Assembly: GCA_045616685.1 (NCBI GenBank)
Contig: JAZLHF010000006.1
Span: 1 to 64,000 of the forward strand
DNA: 64,000 nucleotides
Direction of reading: 5' to 3'
Source of the DNA: UBA1764 sp045616685
Lineage (GTDB): Bacteria; Bacillota; Clostridia; Peptostreptococcales; Anaerovoracaceae
Shown here piece by piece: positions 52,004-60,877 of the stretch. Each line of letters opens with the position of its first letter. The stretch's first letter is position 1. The notes beneath the pieces were generated by a model. That model saw nothing but the letters and a program-made list of their open reading frames with translations, did no database searches and was not told the DNA's origin. The translations under genes and the position numbers were made by a program.

Positions 52004-54664
52004 CTACTTTAACTTTGCTTCTACCTGAGGAATCCTTTCCAATGTCTTTTCAAGCATATCCTTATAGTTTGTAAGTTTTGTCTTCTCAGCTTCAATTACA
52101 TCAGCCGGGGCCTTGCTTGTAAATTTTTCGTTTCCAAGCTTTCCTTCAGCACGAGCAACTTCAGATTCTAATCTCTTCTTTTCCTTAAGCAGTCTGTCGT
52201 ATTCTGCCTTGTAGTCAAGAAGTTCATCCATAGGAACATAAATTGTGATTCCAGGAAGCGTTGCTGTCATAGCTTCATCAACAGGAGCATCAACAAATGT
52301 AATTTCGGTTACGTTTGCCTGAGCCTTAATGAATGCAGCACCAGATTCTACAACAGCCTTATCATCAGCCTTGATAAATGCATGTAGTTTCTTTGAAGGG
52401 GCAGCTTCAACTTCAGCTCTCATGTTTCTGATTGTCTTGATGATATCCATAGCTGTTTCAAGAACCTTCACATCTTCGCTATAGATCATCTTTGCATCAT
52501 AATCTGGCCATTTTTCAAGCATCAAGAACTGCTTTGCACCTTCGTACTGAGGTAAGAATCCCCAAATTTCTTCAGTAATAAATGGCATATATGGGTGAAG
52601 AAGTTTAAGTAAGTTCTTAAGAACATATACGAGGCAGCATCTTGCACTCGCCTTTTCTTCTTCTATACCATTCCAAAGTCTTGGTTTTATAAGTTCAATA
52701 TACCAATCGCAGAAATTGTTCCAAATAAGATCATTGATCTTCTGTGAAGCTAATGCAAATTCAAACTTTTCCATGTTTGCTGTAATTTCAGCAACAGCAT
52801 CGTTTAATGTTGAGAGCATCCAACGATCTTCTGCAGCGAGCTTAACATTCTTCATGTCTGCAATTGGAAACCAGTTGCCTTCTTCATCCTTAAGATTCAT
52901 AATGGCAAATCTACTTGCATTCCAAAGCTTGTTTGCAAAGTTACGAGCAGCTTCAATCTTCTCTGTTGAAAATCTCAAATCATTACCAGGACTAATGTTA
53001 TTAAGAAGCATAAACCTTAAAGCATCTGCGCCGTAGTTATCAATTATTTCGAGAGGATCAATTCCGTTGCCGAGAGACTTGGACATCTTTCTACCCTGAG
53101 AGTCACGAACAAGGCCATGTATAAGTACATGGTCAAATGGAGCCTTGCCCATTTCTTCGATTGAACTGAAGATCATTCTTGCTACCCAGAAGAAGATAAT
53201 ATCGTAACCTGTTACAAGAACAGATGTTGGATAAAACTTCTTTAAGTCAGCTGTATCATTTGGCCAACCAAGAGTTGAGAAAGGCCAAAGAGCTGAGCTA
53301 AACCATGTGTCAAGTACGTCTTCATCTTGGTAGAATTTTGTGCATCCGCACTTTGGACATTTATCCGGAGTATTCTTTGAAACAACCATTTCACCGCATT
53401 CTTCACAGTAATAAGCAGGGATTCTGTGTCCCCACCAAAGCTGTCTTGAGATACACCAATCCTTAATGTCTTCCATCCAGTGATAATAAGTCTTATCAAA
53501 TCTTTCTGGAACGAATTTTGTTTCGCCTTCGCGAACAGCCTTAATAGCAGGCTCTGCTAATGGTTTCATCTTTACGAACCACTGTTCGGAAATTCTTGGC
53601 TCAACGATGCTATGGCAACGATAGCATTCTCCGGCAGGAATAACCATATCTTCTGTCTTTATGAGATAACCAGCTGCATCAAGGTCATTAACCCAGTTCT
53701 TTCTGCATTCATATCTATCCTGGCCTTCGTACTTGCCTGCAAGATTTGTCATCTTAGCCTGTTCGTCGATACATTCTAAGATTTCAAGTCCATGTCTTTG
53801 ACCAACTTCAAAGTCGTTAGGGTCAGCACTTGGTGTAATCTTTACTGCGCCAGTACCTTTTTCAGGATCTGGATATGGGTCAGCAATAACAGGAATTTCT
53901 CTTCCAACGAGAGGAAGAACAACCTTCTTGCCAACAAGATTTTTATATCTCTCGTCTGTTGTATTAACTGCTATGGCAACATCAGCAAACATTGTTTCCG
54001 GTCTTGATGTTGCGACTATGATTCCTTCACTTCCGTCTACACCAGGATATCTGAAGTACCAGTACTTACCCTGATGATCAACGTGTTCAACTTCAATATC
54101 TGATAAAGCAGAGCCACAAACTGGACACCAGTTAATAAGTCTGCTTCCTTTATAAATAAGACCCTTGTTATATAACTTGATAAAATGCTCTTTTACAGCT
54201 TCGTTGCATCCTTCATCCATTGTGAAGCGTTCGCGTGTCCAGTCGCAAGATGAACCAAGCTTCTTTTGCTGAGTGTTAATTCTGTTGCCGTACTGTTCTT
54301 TCCAAGCCCAAGCACGCTTTAAGAATTCTTCACGTCCAATTTCTTCTTTTTCTTTGCCTTCTTCATCACGAAGCTTTTCAACTACCTTAACCTCGGTAGC
54401 AATACTTGCGTGGTCAGTACCAGGCAACCAAAGTGTGCAGTAACCCTGCATTCTCTTAAATCTGGTAAGGACGTCTTGAAGTGTGCCATCCATTGCATGA
54501 CCCATGTGAAGCTGGCCTGTAATATTTGGTGGCGGCATAACAATTGTAAAGGGATCTGCGTCAGGGTTTACTTCTGGACGAAAGGCCCCTGCTTTTTCCC
54601 ATTCCTCGTATAAGCGATCTTCAAATTGTTTAGGGTCGTAATTTTTTGCTAAATTCTGCTCCAT
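52004..54664 (-). CDS. valS: Valyl-tRNA synthetase
   Basis: 886 residues, complete. Class I signatures PPPNITGQLHMGHAMD (HIGH box, residue ~53) and GRKMSKSLGNG (KMSKS); zinc-type CxxC motifs CPVCGS and CPKCGC; editing domain with TSRPETMFADVA; C-terminal coiled coil. No T-box leader lies in front of it: the upstream 130 bases hold only the liv terminator and a plain spacer. First gene of valS-rnc-smc-ftsY-pbp. Confidence 0.97.
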   Translation of the reverse strand: MEQNLAKNYDPKQFEDRLYEEWEKAGAFRPEVNPDADPFTIVMPPPNITGQLHMGHAMDGTLQDVLTRFKRMQGYCTLWLPGTDHASIATEVKVVEKLRDEEGKEKEEIGREEFLKRAWAWKEQYGNRINTQQKKLGSSCDWTRERFTMDEGCNEAVKEHFIKLYNKGLIYKGSRLINWCPVCGSALSDIEVEHVDHQGKYWYFRYPGVDGSEGIIVATSRPETMFADVAIAVNTTDERYKNLVGKKVVLPLVGREIPVIADPYPDPEKGTGAVKITPSADPNDFEVGQRHGLEILECIDEQAKMTNLAGKYEGQDRYECRKNWVNDLDAAGYLIKTEDMVIPAGECYRCHSIVEPRISEQWFVKMKPLAEPAIKAVREGETKFVPERFDKTYYHWMEDIKDWCISRQLWWGHRIPAYYCEECGEMVVSKNTPDKCPKCGCTKFYQDEDVLDTWFSSALWPFSTLGWPNDTADLKKFYPTSVLVTGYDIIFFWVARMIFSSIEEMGKAPFDHVLIHGLVRDSQGRKMSKSLGNGIDPLEIIDNYGADALRFMLLNNISPGNDLRFSTEKIEAARNFANKLWNASRFAIMNLKDEEGNWFPIADMKNVKLAAEDRWMLSTLNDAVAEITANMEKFEFALASQKINDLIWNNFCDWYIELIKPRLWNGIEEEKASARCCLVYVLKNLLKLLHPYMPFITEEIWGFLPQYEGAKQFLMLEKWPDYDAKMIYSEDVKVLETAMDIIKTIRNMRAEVEAAPSKKLHAFIKADDKAVVESGAAFIKAQANVTEITFVDAPVDEAMTATLPGITIYVPMDELLDYKAEYDRLLKEKKRLESEVARAEGKLGNEKFTSKAPADVIEAEKTKLTNYKDMLEKTLERIPQVEAKLK

Positions 54665-54749
54665 AATATCTTTCTTTCATCATAAAACTGCATGCCTAAA
54701 AATTAGACATACTTTAACATCTAATTATACCCCTAAAATGGCAATAAAA

Positions 54750-54778
54750 CAAGGGACCCAGCAGCGCTGAATCCCTTG
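54750..54778 (-). terminator. Terminator of the liv operon
   Basis: CAAGGGA/TCCCTTG outer stem with an inner CAGC/GCTG stem; on the minus strand it is followed by TTTTATTG. Located 17 bases after the livF stop. Confidence 0.83.
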
Positions 54779-54795
54779 AAATTTCAAGACTTTTA

Positions 54796-55569
54796 CTATT
54801 TTCTTTTGCCTAAATATGCCTCTTTAATGGACTCATCAGCCAAAAGCTCTTCGCCACGGCCTTCCATAGTTACATGGCCGGTCTCGAGCACATATGCCCA
54901 GCGGGCAACTTTGAGGGCCATATTAGCATTTTGCTCTACTAATAATACACTAACTCCGTCTTTATTAATGGTTTCAATAATCCTAAATATATCTCTAACT
55001 ACCAAAGGAGCCAGGCCTAATGAAGGTTCATCCATCATCAAAAGCTTAGGACGGCTCATAAGAGCGCGGCCGACTGCCAGCATCTGCTGCTCACCTCCGG
55101 AAAGCGTGCCAGCAAGCTGCCAATTTCTTTCCTTAAGCCTTGGAAATAGGTTATACACATATTCGATATCGTCATCTAATTTGTCCTTACGAAGATAAGC
55201 ACCAATCTTTAAGTTTTCGAGAACTGTAAGATTTGGAAATACTTTTCTTCCCTCTGGGCACATTGAAATACCAGCAGCTACAATTCTATCAGGGCTCCAA
55301 CCAGTAATGTTTTCACCATTGAACCAAATCTCGCCTTCCTGAGGCTTAATAATACCTGCGATAGATCTTAATGTCGTAGACTTCCCAGCACCGTTTGCCC
55401 CAATCAAAGTAACAATCCTGCTCGGTCTCATATCAACATTGATTCCATCAACAGCCTTTATGCCGCCAAACTGAACTTTTAAGTTTTTGATTTCTAAAAG
55501 CTTTTCTTTATCTGTATGTTTAGCGTTATGCTGGAAGTCTTTAATTTCAAAATTTTCTATACTACTCAT
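54796..55569 (-). CDS. livF: Branched-chain amino acid ABC transporter ATPase LivF
   Basis: 257 residues with a ~25-residue N-terminal extension beyond the usual length. Walker A GANGAGKST (about 58), signature LSGGEQQMLAVGRAL, Walker B LLMMDEPSLGLAPLVV typical of LivF. Provides ATP energy to LivHM with LivG. Overlaps livG by 8 bases. Confidence 0.94.
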   Translation of the reverse strand: MSSIENFEIKDFQHNAKHTDKEKLLEIKNLKVQFGGIKAVDGINVDMRPSRIVTLIGANGAGKSTTLRSIAGIIKPQEGEIWFNGENITGWSPDRIVAAGISMCPEGRKVFPNLTVLENLKIGAYLRKDKLDDDIEYVYNLFPRLKERNWQLAGTLSGGEQQMLAVGRALMSRPKLLMMDEPSLGLAPLVVRDIFRIIETINKDGVSVLLVEQNANMALKVARWAYVLETGHVTMEGRGEELLADESIKEAYLGKRK

Positions 55570-56416
55570 CTTCTTCTGCTACCCCCAGATATGCATCAAT
55601 AACTTTCTGGTTTGACTGAATTTCTGAAGGTGTACCCTGAGCGATTTCTTTGCCGAAGTCGATTACATAGATACGATCAGAAATATCCATTACCAGATTC
55701 ATATGGTGCTCAATGAGCAAAATCGTGATATTGAAAAGTTCACGGATTCGTCCAATAAACTGTGTCAATTCTAATGTTTCTTGTGGATTCATACCTGCAG
55801 CAGGTTCATCCAAAAGAAGTAATGTTGGATTTGTAGCCAAAGCACGAGCGATTTCGAGCTTTCTCTGTTTACCATAAGGTAAGCTTGTTGCCAATTCATC
55901 CTTAACATCATCAAGGCCAACTAACTTGAGAAGATCAAGTGTATCCTGACGCATCTTTTCTTCTTCATTGAAGTTCAGGTGGAACATTGCAGTAAAGTAG
56001 TTAGAAGTTCTTCTGAGATGCTTTGCTGTTAATACATTTTCAAATACAGTCATAGTCTTCCAAAGTCTAATGTTTTGGAATGTTCTGGCCATACCTAATC
56101 TTGTAAGTTGATCAGGAGTCCTAACAATCTTCTTGTCATAAAGCCCCATGTTTCTACCAGCGTAAGACTTCTTCATCTTACCCTGAGGATAGTTTTCAAT
56201 AACCTGATTGTCATTAAAATAAATCTTGCCGTTTGTTGGTTCGTATACACCTGTAATTGCATTGAAAGCTGTTGTCTTACCAGCTCCGTTAGGACCAATA
56301 AGAGCAACGATTTCGCCCTCATAAACATCGAGGCAAAGGTTGTCTACGGCAACAACTCCGCCGAATTGCATTGTTACATTTTCAACACGAAGGACGCTTC
56401 TTCTTTCTACTGACAT
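55562..56416 (-). CDS. livG: Branched-chain amino acid ABC transporter ATPase LivG
   Basis: 284 residues. Walker A GPNGAGKTTAFNAITG, TFQNIRLWKTMTVFENV, signature LPYGKQRKLEIARAL (the LivG form of the LSGGQ motif), Walker B LLLDEPAAGMNPQET and IEHHMNLVM. Partner of LivF. Its ATG overlaps the livM stop by one base. Confidence 0.95.
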   Translation of the reverse strand: MSVERRSVLRVENVTMQFGGVVAVDNLCLDVYEGEIVALIGPNGAGKTTAFNAITGVYEPTNGKIYFNDNQVIENYPQGKMKKSYAGRNMGLYDKKIVRTPDQLTRLGMARTFQNIRLWKTMTVFENVLTAKHLRRTSNYFTAMFHLNFNEEEKMRQDTLDLLKLVGLDDVKDELATSLPYGKQRKLEIARALATNPTLLLLDEPAAGMNPQETLELTQFIGRIRELFNITILLIEHHMNLVMDISDRIYVIDFGKEIAQGTPSEIQSNQKVIDAYLGVAEEDE

Positions 56417-57504
56417 TATAAAGCACCTCCTTCGTTAGTTTCTGCTTTGGAGTTCTTCTTACTCTTGAGTTTTTGGAAGAATCCATAAACATCAATTTCT
56501 CGTGTTCCCATAATTCCAGAGCGGAAGAAGAGTACGATGATCATGATGAGTACAGAGAATACTACCATTCTGAATCCAGGTCCAAGAAGTGGAACCCTTA
56601 AGCCCGAATCAGTAAATGTTTCAAGGTCAAGGAACTTAAGCCACCATTCTGAGCTTGCATAATAAATGAATGCAGCGATTAAAGATCCAGAAACTGAACC
56701 GATACCACCGATTACAACTACAAGCAGAATCTGGTATGTCATTGCTGAAGTAAATGTTACTGATGATACTGATGTGTTGCACATTGCAAGCATAGCACCT
56801 GCAATACCGCAGAAGAATGAGCTTGTTACAAAGCTAAGCTTCTTGTGATGAGCAAGGTTGATACCCATTGCTTCTGCAGCAATTTCATCATCACGAATTG
56901 CTTTAAATGCACGACCGTAAGTCGAGTCAATAAGCATAATTATTATCAAAATGCATACGCCGGCAATGGCAGCATATACAATTGGACTTCTTGGTGCAGT
57001 AAAATTATTGATTGGGTCTGGACCATTTGTTACAGGACCGAACTGCTGTAACTGTACAAGGCCACGAACGATTTCTGCAAAGCCTAATGTAGCAATTGCA
57101 AGATAGTCGGACTTAAGTCTTAATACTGGAAGACCAACCAAATATGAGAAGAAAGCTGCAACGATTCCAGCTGCAAGTAATGCAACGATAAGCGGAAGCT
57201 GGAAATCAAACACTGAATCGCCATAGTTTCTAAATACTGTATGTCTAAGTTCAGATGGAATCGTAAGAATAGCATATGTATATGCTCCTAAAAGCATAAA
57301 ACCTGCCTGCCCTAAACTAAACAGTCCGGTAAATCCATTTAAAAGGTTCATTGATACCGCTGCCAAAGAAAAAGTAAATACTTTACGCAGTACTGGGAAC
57401 CACATTGATGTAGGTGGAACGAATAATTCTATGCAAATTACCAATCCAAGTAAGACAAGGACAAGGGCAAGATTGCATGCGCTTTTCTTTGTTAAAATCT
57501 TCAT
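56416..57504 (-). CDS. livM: Branched-chain amino acid ABC transporter permease LivM
   Basis: 362 residues, many membrane helices. AVSMNLLNGFTGLFSLGQAGFM-type N-terminal motif (first part at about 50-70), LKSDYLAIATLGFAEI, AIRDDEIAAEAMGIN (contact to the ATPases) and VVIGGIGSVSGSLIAA. Permease half of the Liv transporter with LivH, 11 bases downstream of livH. Confidence 0.95.
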   Translation of the reverse strand: MKILTKKSACNLALVLVLLGLVICIELFVPPTSMWFPVLRKVFTFSLAAVSMNLLNGFTGLFSLGQAGFMLLGAYTYAILTIPSELRHTVFRNYGDSVFDFQLPLIVALLAAGIVAAFFSYLVGLPVLRLKSDYLAIATLGFAEIVRGLVQLQQFGPVTNGPDPINNFTAPRSPIVYAAIAGVCILIIIMLIDSTYGRAFKAIRDDEIAAEAMGINLAHHKKLSFVTSSFFCGIAGAMLAMCNTSVSSVTFTSAMTYQILLVVVIGGIGSVSGSLIAAFIYYASSEWWLKFLDLETFTDSGLRVPLLGPGFRMVVFSVLIMIIVLFFRSGIMGTREIDVYGFFQKLKSKKNSKAETNEGGAL

Positions 57505-57515
57505 GCTATACCCTC

Positions 57516-58397
57516 CTATACCTTGTCGATTACCTTCTCGCCGAAGATGCCTGTTGGCTTAACAACGAGAATGATAATTAAAAGTGCAAATGAAATTACA
57601 TCCGAGAAATCCGCAAGCCCGAATGCTCTAGCCAGAGATTCAACAAGACCAATGATTAAAGCCCCAACTACAGCGCCTGGAATAGAACCGATACCGCCGA
57701 CTACGGCAGCAATGAAGGCTTTAATGCCAGGAGTTGACCCTGCAAGATGATTGATACCAGTGTTCTTTGAAAAGTAAAGAAGTGATCCTACTGCAGCAAG
57801 AAAAGCACCGATAGCGAATGTAATTGAAATAACTCTATTAATCTTGATCCCCATGAGTTGGCTTGTTTCAAAATCCTTTGAAACAGCTCTCATAGACATG
57901 CCAAATTTTGTATGGTTAATTATGAGCACCAAAACAATCATCAACACAATTGCAACAACTGGGGAGATGAATACTGATAACTTATCTTTAACACCAAGAA
58001 AACGAACACTTGTAGATAAACCAGGGATTTCTGGATACTGCTTTGAAAGTCCGCCTGTAATGTAAGATACTAAGTTCTGCAACAAGTAAGATACACCAAT
58101 AGCTGAAATCATTGATGACATTCTTGGAGCAGTTCGAAGAGGTGCATATGCACACTTTTCGATTAAGTAACCTAATACAACTGTAAGTATAACCATGATG
58201 ATGATTGAAGCAAAGATTGGCATGCTGCCAGTGCTTCCCGCCATGTATATCAGCATAATACCTGATACCATGAACATATCACCATGTGCAAAGTTGATCA
58301 GTTTAAGGATGCCGTAAACCATTGTATAGCCAATCGCTACTAAAGCGAATTGTCCACCGGTTGCTAGACCTCTGATCAAGTAAGGCATGATGTTCAT
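57516..58397 (-). CDS. livH: Branched-chain amino acid ABC transporter permease LivH
   Basis: 293 residues. GYTMVYGILKLINFAHGDMF and VVGGIGSIPGAVVGALIIG are LivH hallmarks. The start is placed at the ATG 58397 (AAGG eight bases upstream) because the longer frame begins inside the livJ-livH terminator hairpin. Permease partner of LivM. Confidence 0.94.
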   Translation of the reverse strand: MNIMPYLIRGLATGGQFALVAIGYTMVYGILKLINFAHGDMFMVSGIMLIYMAGSTGSMPIFASIIIMVILTVVLGYLIEKCAYAPLRTAPRMSSMISAIGVSYLLQNLVSYITGGLSKQYPEIPGLSTSVRFLGVKDKLSVFISPVVAIVLMIVLVLIINHTKFGMSMRAVSKDFETSQLMGIKINRVISITFAIGAFLAAVGSLLYFSKNTGINHLAGSTPGIKAFIAAVVGGIGSIPGAVVGALIIGLVESLARAFGLADFSDVISFALLIIILVVKPTGIFGEKVIDKV

Positions 58398-58423
58398 AAA
58401 TCTAACCTTCCATTTAATTGACA

Positions 58424-58459
58424 AAAGAGTGCAACGATGAAAGTCTCGTCGCACTCTTT
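58424..58459 (-). terminator. Hairpin between livJ and livH (partial terminator)
   Basis: AAAGAGTGC(A)ACGA against TCGT(C)GCACTCTTT; the minus strand continues TTTTGTCAATT. Situated 20 bases after the livJ stop and 27 before livH, it would lower livHMGF expression relative to the binding protein. Confidence 0.75.
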
Positions 58460-58479
58460 AAGTTTACTATTTCTTTAAA

Positions 58480-59757
58480 TTATTTTGCGACTGTTTCCCA
58501 AGCGAAGTTAGCCATTACGCTGCCCTGGAATGGATCGAGGAAGCATGTTCTGAAGTAGTAATCGTGTCCTTCAGTAACTGCTGTATTTGTGCATGAAACA
58601 CCGATTGCTGGGAGACATGCATCAGCGAATGTCTGAGCTGCTGCGATAGAAACGCCACTACCGTATGAACCGAGTGCCACTAAAGCGCCCTGATTGATAA
58701 TAGCAGATGCTGCTGGAGCTGCGTTTTCTTCGAGTGAACCATTATCTGATAAGTAAACTTCTACTGCGTAGTCAACGCCGTCAATTGTTACCTTATTGTC
58801 GAGATAGTTAGCGTACATAATTCCGATAACTTCCTGCTTACCACCGGCACCATTAGCACCTGATGTTGGTTCATAAATACCGATAACGATCTTCTTGTTT
58901 GTTGTATCAAGAGCAATACCATTACCGCTATAGTTAATTGGGCTTGACATTGGAGCATCGTTATTTTCTGTCTTCTGGAGTTTAACAAAGTCGAACTTGC
59001 CTTCTCCTGCTTTCTTGATGTAAGCAGAATCCTTAATAGCATCGCCTGTTGTGTTGAACTGAATTGTTCCTGTTACAGCGTTTTCAAGCTTGATTGTGCA
59101 AAGAGCCTGAGCTACATCGATTGATGTAAGAGCAGAACCCTTAGCTTCTGCAGCTTCTCTAATAGCTGCAATAGCTATGTTGTAAGCATCAAAACCGAGA
59201 GCAGAAACTGCTGCAACGATATCGTTACCACCGTTCATATCCTTCTTGTCTGCGTTAGCGTTGAGCCATGCTTTGAATCCTGTTACGAAATCCTTAGCTG
59301 CTGTTGAAGAGCTATCGCTTTCATCGAAGAATGTTGAACAATATACTTCAAAATCACAACCTGCTGCTGCGTCAAGAATTACTGATGATTCCCATGTGTC
59401 TCCTGCCATGATTGGGCATTCAACGCCAAGGTCCTGAGCATTCTTGATGAAGTTAGAAGCTACTGTTGTGCTGTTAGGGCTGAAGATTACAGCTGCATCG
59501 TTGTCGATTGCCTTCTGAATGTAGTCAGAGAAGTTTGTTGTGTTAGCAGGGAATGTTTCAATGATAACCTTTCCACCGAGTGCTTCGAATGCAGTCTGGA
59601 AGTTGTTTGCTAAACCAAGTGAGTATGTATCACCTTTTTCAGCGATTACATATGCAACAACTTCTGCATCGCCTGTGGATCTCCCATTCTGATTACCACA
59701 TGCAGCGAGAGCAAAAATCATGGCAAATGCTAAGATTAATGCTAATACTTTTTTCAT
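58480..59757 (-). CDS. livJ: LivJ-type branched-chain amino acid binding lipoprotein, circularly permuted
   Basis: 425 residues from the ATG at 59757 (GGAGG eight bases upstream; the longest frame extends meaninglessly upstream). Lipoprotein signal with lipobox Cys at residue 20. The order of the mature domain is unusual: residues ~33-266 (VVAYVIAEKGDTYSLGLANN to KFDFVKLQKTE) correspond to the second part of ordinary LivJ proteins, and residues ~288-425 (KKIVIGIYEPTSGANGAGG to FLDPFQGSVMANFAWE) to the first part, joined by a ~20-residue linker. The chain is one uninterrupted frame, so this is a circular permutation and not a frameshift. It heads livJ-H-M-G-F, so it likely still serves the transporter. 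Ligand type inferred from context. Confidence 0.9.
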   Translation of the reverse strand: MKKVLALILAFAMIFALAACGNQNGRSTGDAEVVAYVIAEKGDTYSLGLANNFQTAFEALGGKVIIETFPANTTNFSDYIQKAIDNDAAVIFSPNSTTVASNFIKNAQDLGVECPIMAGDTWESSVILDAAAGCDFEVYCSTFFDESDSSSTAAKDFVTGFKAWLNANADKKDMNGGNDIVAAVSALGFDAYNIAIAAIREAAEAKGSALTSIDVAQALCTIKLENAVTGTIQFNTTGDAIKDSAYIKKAGEGKFDFVKLQKTENNDAPMSSPINYSGNGIALDTTNKKIVIGIYEPTSGANGAGGKQEVIGIMYANYLDNKVTIDGVDYAVEVYLSDNGSLEENAAPAASAIINQGALVALGSYGSGVSIAAAQTFADACLPAIGVSCTNTAVTEGHDYYFRTCFLDPFQGSVMANFAWETVAK

Positions 59758-59806
59758 TTTATATACCTCCATGAAATTCCTTTCATTTAAAACATAATAA
59801 TGTAAT

Positions 59807-59835
59807 ATTTTACTAAAAAAAATAGTTAATAGCAA
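59807..59835 (-). promoter_or_regulatory. livJ promoter
   Basis: Minus strand TTGCTA (59835-59830), 17-base spacer containing T8, TAAAAT (59812-59807). Good spacing; leader of about 45 bases with a GGAGG site. Confidence 0.6.
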
Positions 59836-59842
59836 GGTAAAT

Positions 59843-59868
59843 CGCTTGATTCCGTTGAATTTCAAGCG
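59843..59868 (+). other. Hairpin followed by T run in the livJ/DUF975 spacer
   Basis: CGCTTGA/TCAAGCG stem (7 bp, 12-base loop) followed by TTTTT on the plus strand. It is oriented as a terminator for any rightward antisense transcript from livJ. About 30 bases further lies a G+C-only palindrome-like stretch CCGGCCCGGCCG (59895-59906), conspicuous in an A+T-rich spacer and possibly an operator. Nothing else is visible between the two genes. Confidence 0.4.
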
Positions 59869-59956
59869 TTTTTCGGAAAAATACCGTAAAATATCCGGCC
59901 CGGCCGTCAAAATGCATCCTTTCCGCCCCCATATTATCATTAAATCCAGCATTTTA

Positions 59957-59965
59957 TGATATAAT
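59957..59965 (+). promoter_or_regulatory. Extended -10 promoter of DUF975-murE-like-pepF
   Basis: TGATATAAT, a perfect -10 with the TGn extension, about 50 bases before the DUF975 start codon. The -35 region (TCATTA) is weak. Confidence 0.6.
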
Positions 59966-60016
59966 TTAATGTTGAAACACATGGGTATTTGGGTTTTATT
60001 TAGTAAAGGAGATAGG

Positions 60017-60877
60017 ATGAACAGAATAGTAACAGAAAAATATAAAACTCTTAAGACTATGGGTAGACAAGCCCTTAACGGCCATTGGGCAGAAGCAATT
60101 CTCTTCGCTTTAATTTGCGAAATAATCTTATCTGGCCCAACTATCCTCTTTGGAGCTCTTCCAGAAAGTATTCAGACAAGTTTTTTGGCCACAATATTAA
60201 ATGTTTATACGCTTTTTATTAACGGCCCAATCAGCTTGTCATTTGCAAATTTCTTTATCAAACTCTTTAGACAAGAAAAATGTGATAAAGCCGGAGTCGA
60301 GCTAAAATTTGGTTTTGAACAACTCTCGAAAGCTGTACGTCTTTATCTCAGAATCTGGCTGATTACTTCGATTGGTTACTTTTTCTTCCTGATTCCAGGA
60401 ATCATTGCAGCATTAAACTACAGCCAAGCATTCTACATCCTTGCAGATGATCCAACAAAGAGCCCTGCACAGTGCATGTTCGAAAGTAAGTTCATCATGC
60501 GCGGCAACAAGATGAAATACATTGGTTTAGTATTAAGCTTCATTGGTTGGTACTTGCTTGCATCCATCCCTGCAGGAATTTGTCATATCGTATTCGATTC
60601 ATCAAGCATCGAAATGATTAGACAGTTCATTATGGAAGGCGACATTTATAATGCAATCATTCAGGCAAGCGTAACCAATCCAATTGTCGATATATTACTG
60701 CTACTGCAGATAATCGTTATACCATATGTAAATGCAACAAAGGTTTCATTCTTTGATATTCTTTGCGGTAAACTTGTTGTTCAACAATGTGACGATGTTG
60801 TAAATTGCGATTTTGAAATTGTAGAAACAGAAGATAATCCAATTAACGGAAATAATGATGATGGAGAAATACAGTAA
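60017..60877 (+). CDS. DUF975 family membrane protein
   Basis: 286 residues with about six membrane segments. GRQALNGHWAEAI at the N-terminus, LRIWLITSIGYFFFLIPGIIA-like central helix (start near residue 114), and SPAQCMFESKFIMRGNKMKYI are DUF975 features. Function unknown. The ATG 60017 follows AAAGGAGATAGG; an ATG 16 codons earlier has no ribosome site. First gene of a three-gene rightward operon; overlaps the next gene by 23 bases. Confidence 0.82.
   Translation: MNRIVTEKYKTLKTMGRQALNGHWAEAILFALICEIILSGPTILFGALPESIQTSFLATILNVYTLFINGPISLSFANFFIKLFRQEKCDKAGVELKFGFEQLSKAVRLYLRIWLITSIGYFFFLIPGIIAALNYSQAFYILADDPTKSPAQCMFESKFIMRGNKMKYIGLVLSFIGWYLLASIPAGICHIVFDSSSIEMIRQFIMEGDIYNAIIQASVTNPIVDILLLLQIIVIPYVNATKVSFFDILCGKLVVQQCDDVVNCDFEIVETEDNPINGNNDDGEIQ

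Noticed and set aside
54665..54795. T-box leader upstream of valS
   Set aside because: The spacer is only about 130 bases, contains the liv terminator, and has no T-box sequence.
58480..59757. LivJ disorder as a frameshift or two genes
   Set aside because: Both segments are in one open frame with a plausible linker and no stop, so permutation explains it better; local misassembly cannot be excluded without reads.
59895..59906. CCGGCCCGGCCG as a confident operator
   Set aside because: Single occurrence, imperfect symmetry and no adjacent regulator; only mentioned as a possibility.
58480..59982. LivJ as a 500-residue protein starting upstream
   Set aside because: The first 75 residues precede a textbook lipoprotein signal and lie upstream of the GGAGG site at 59757; they are spacer.
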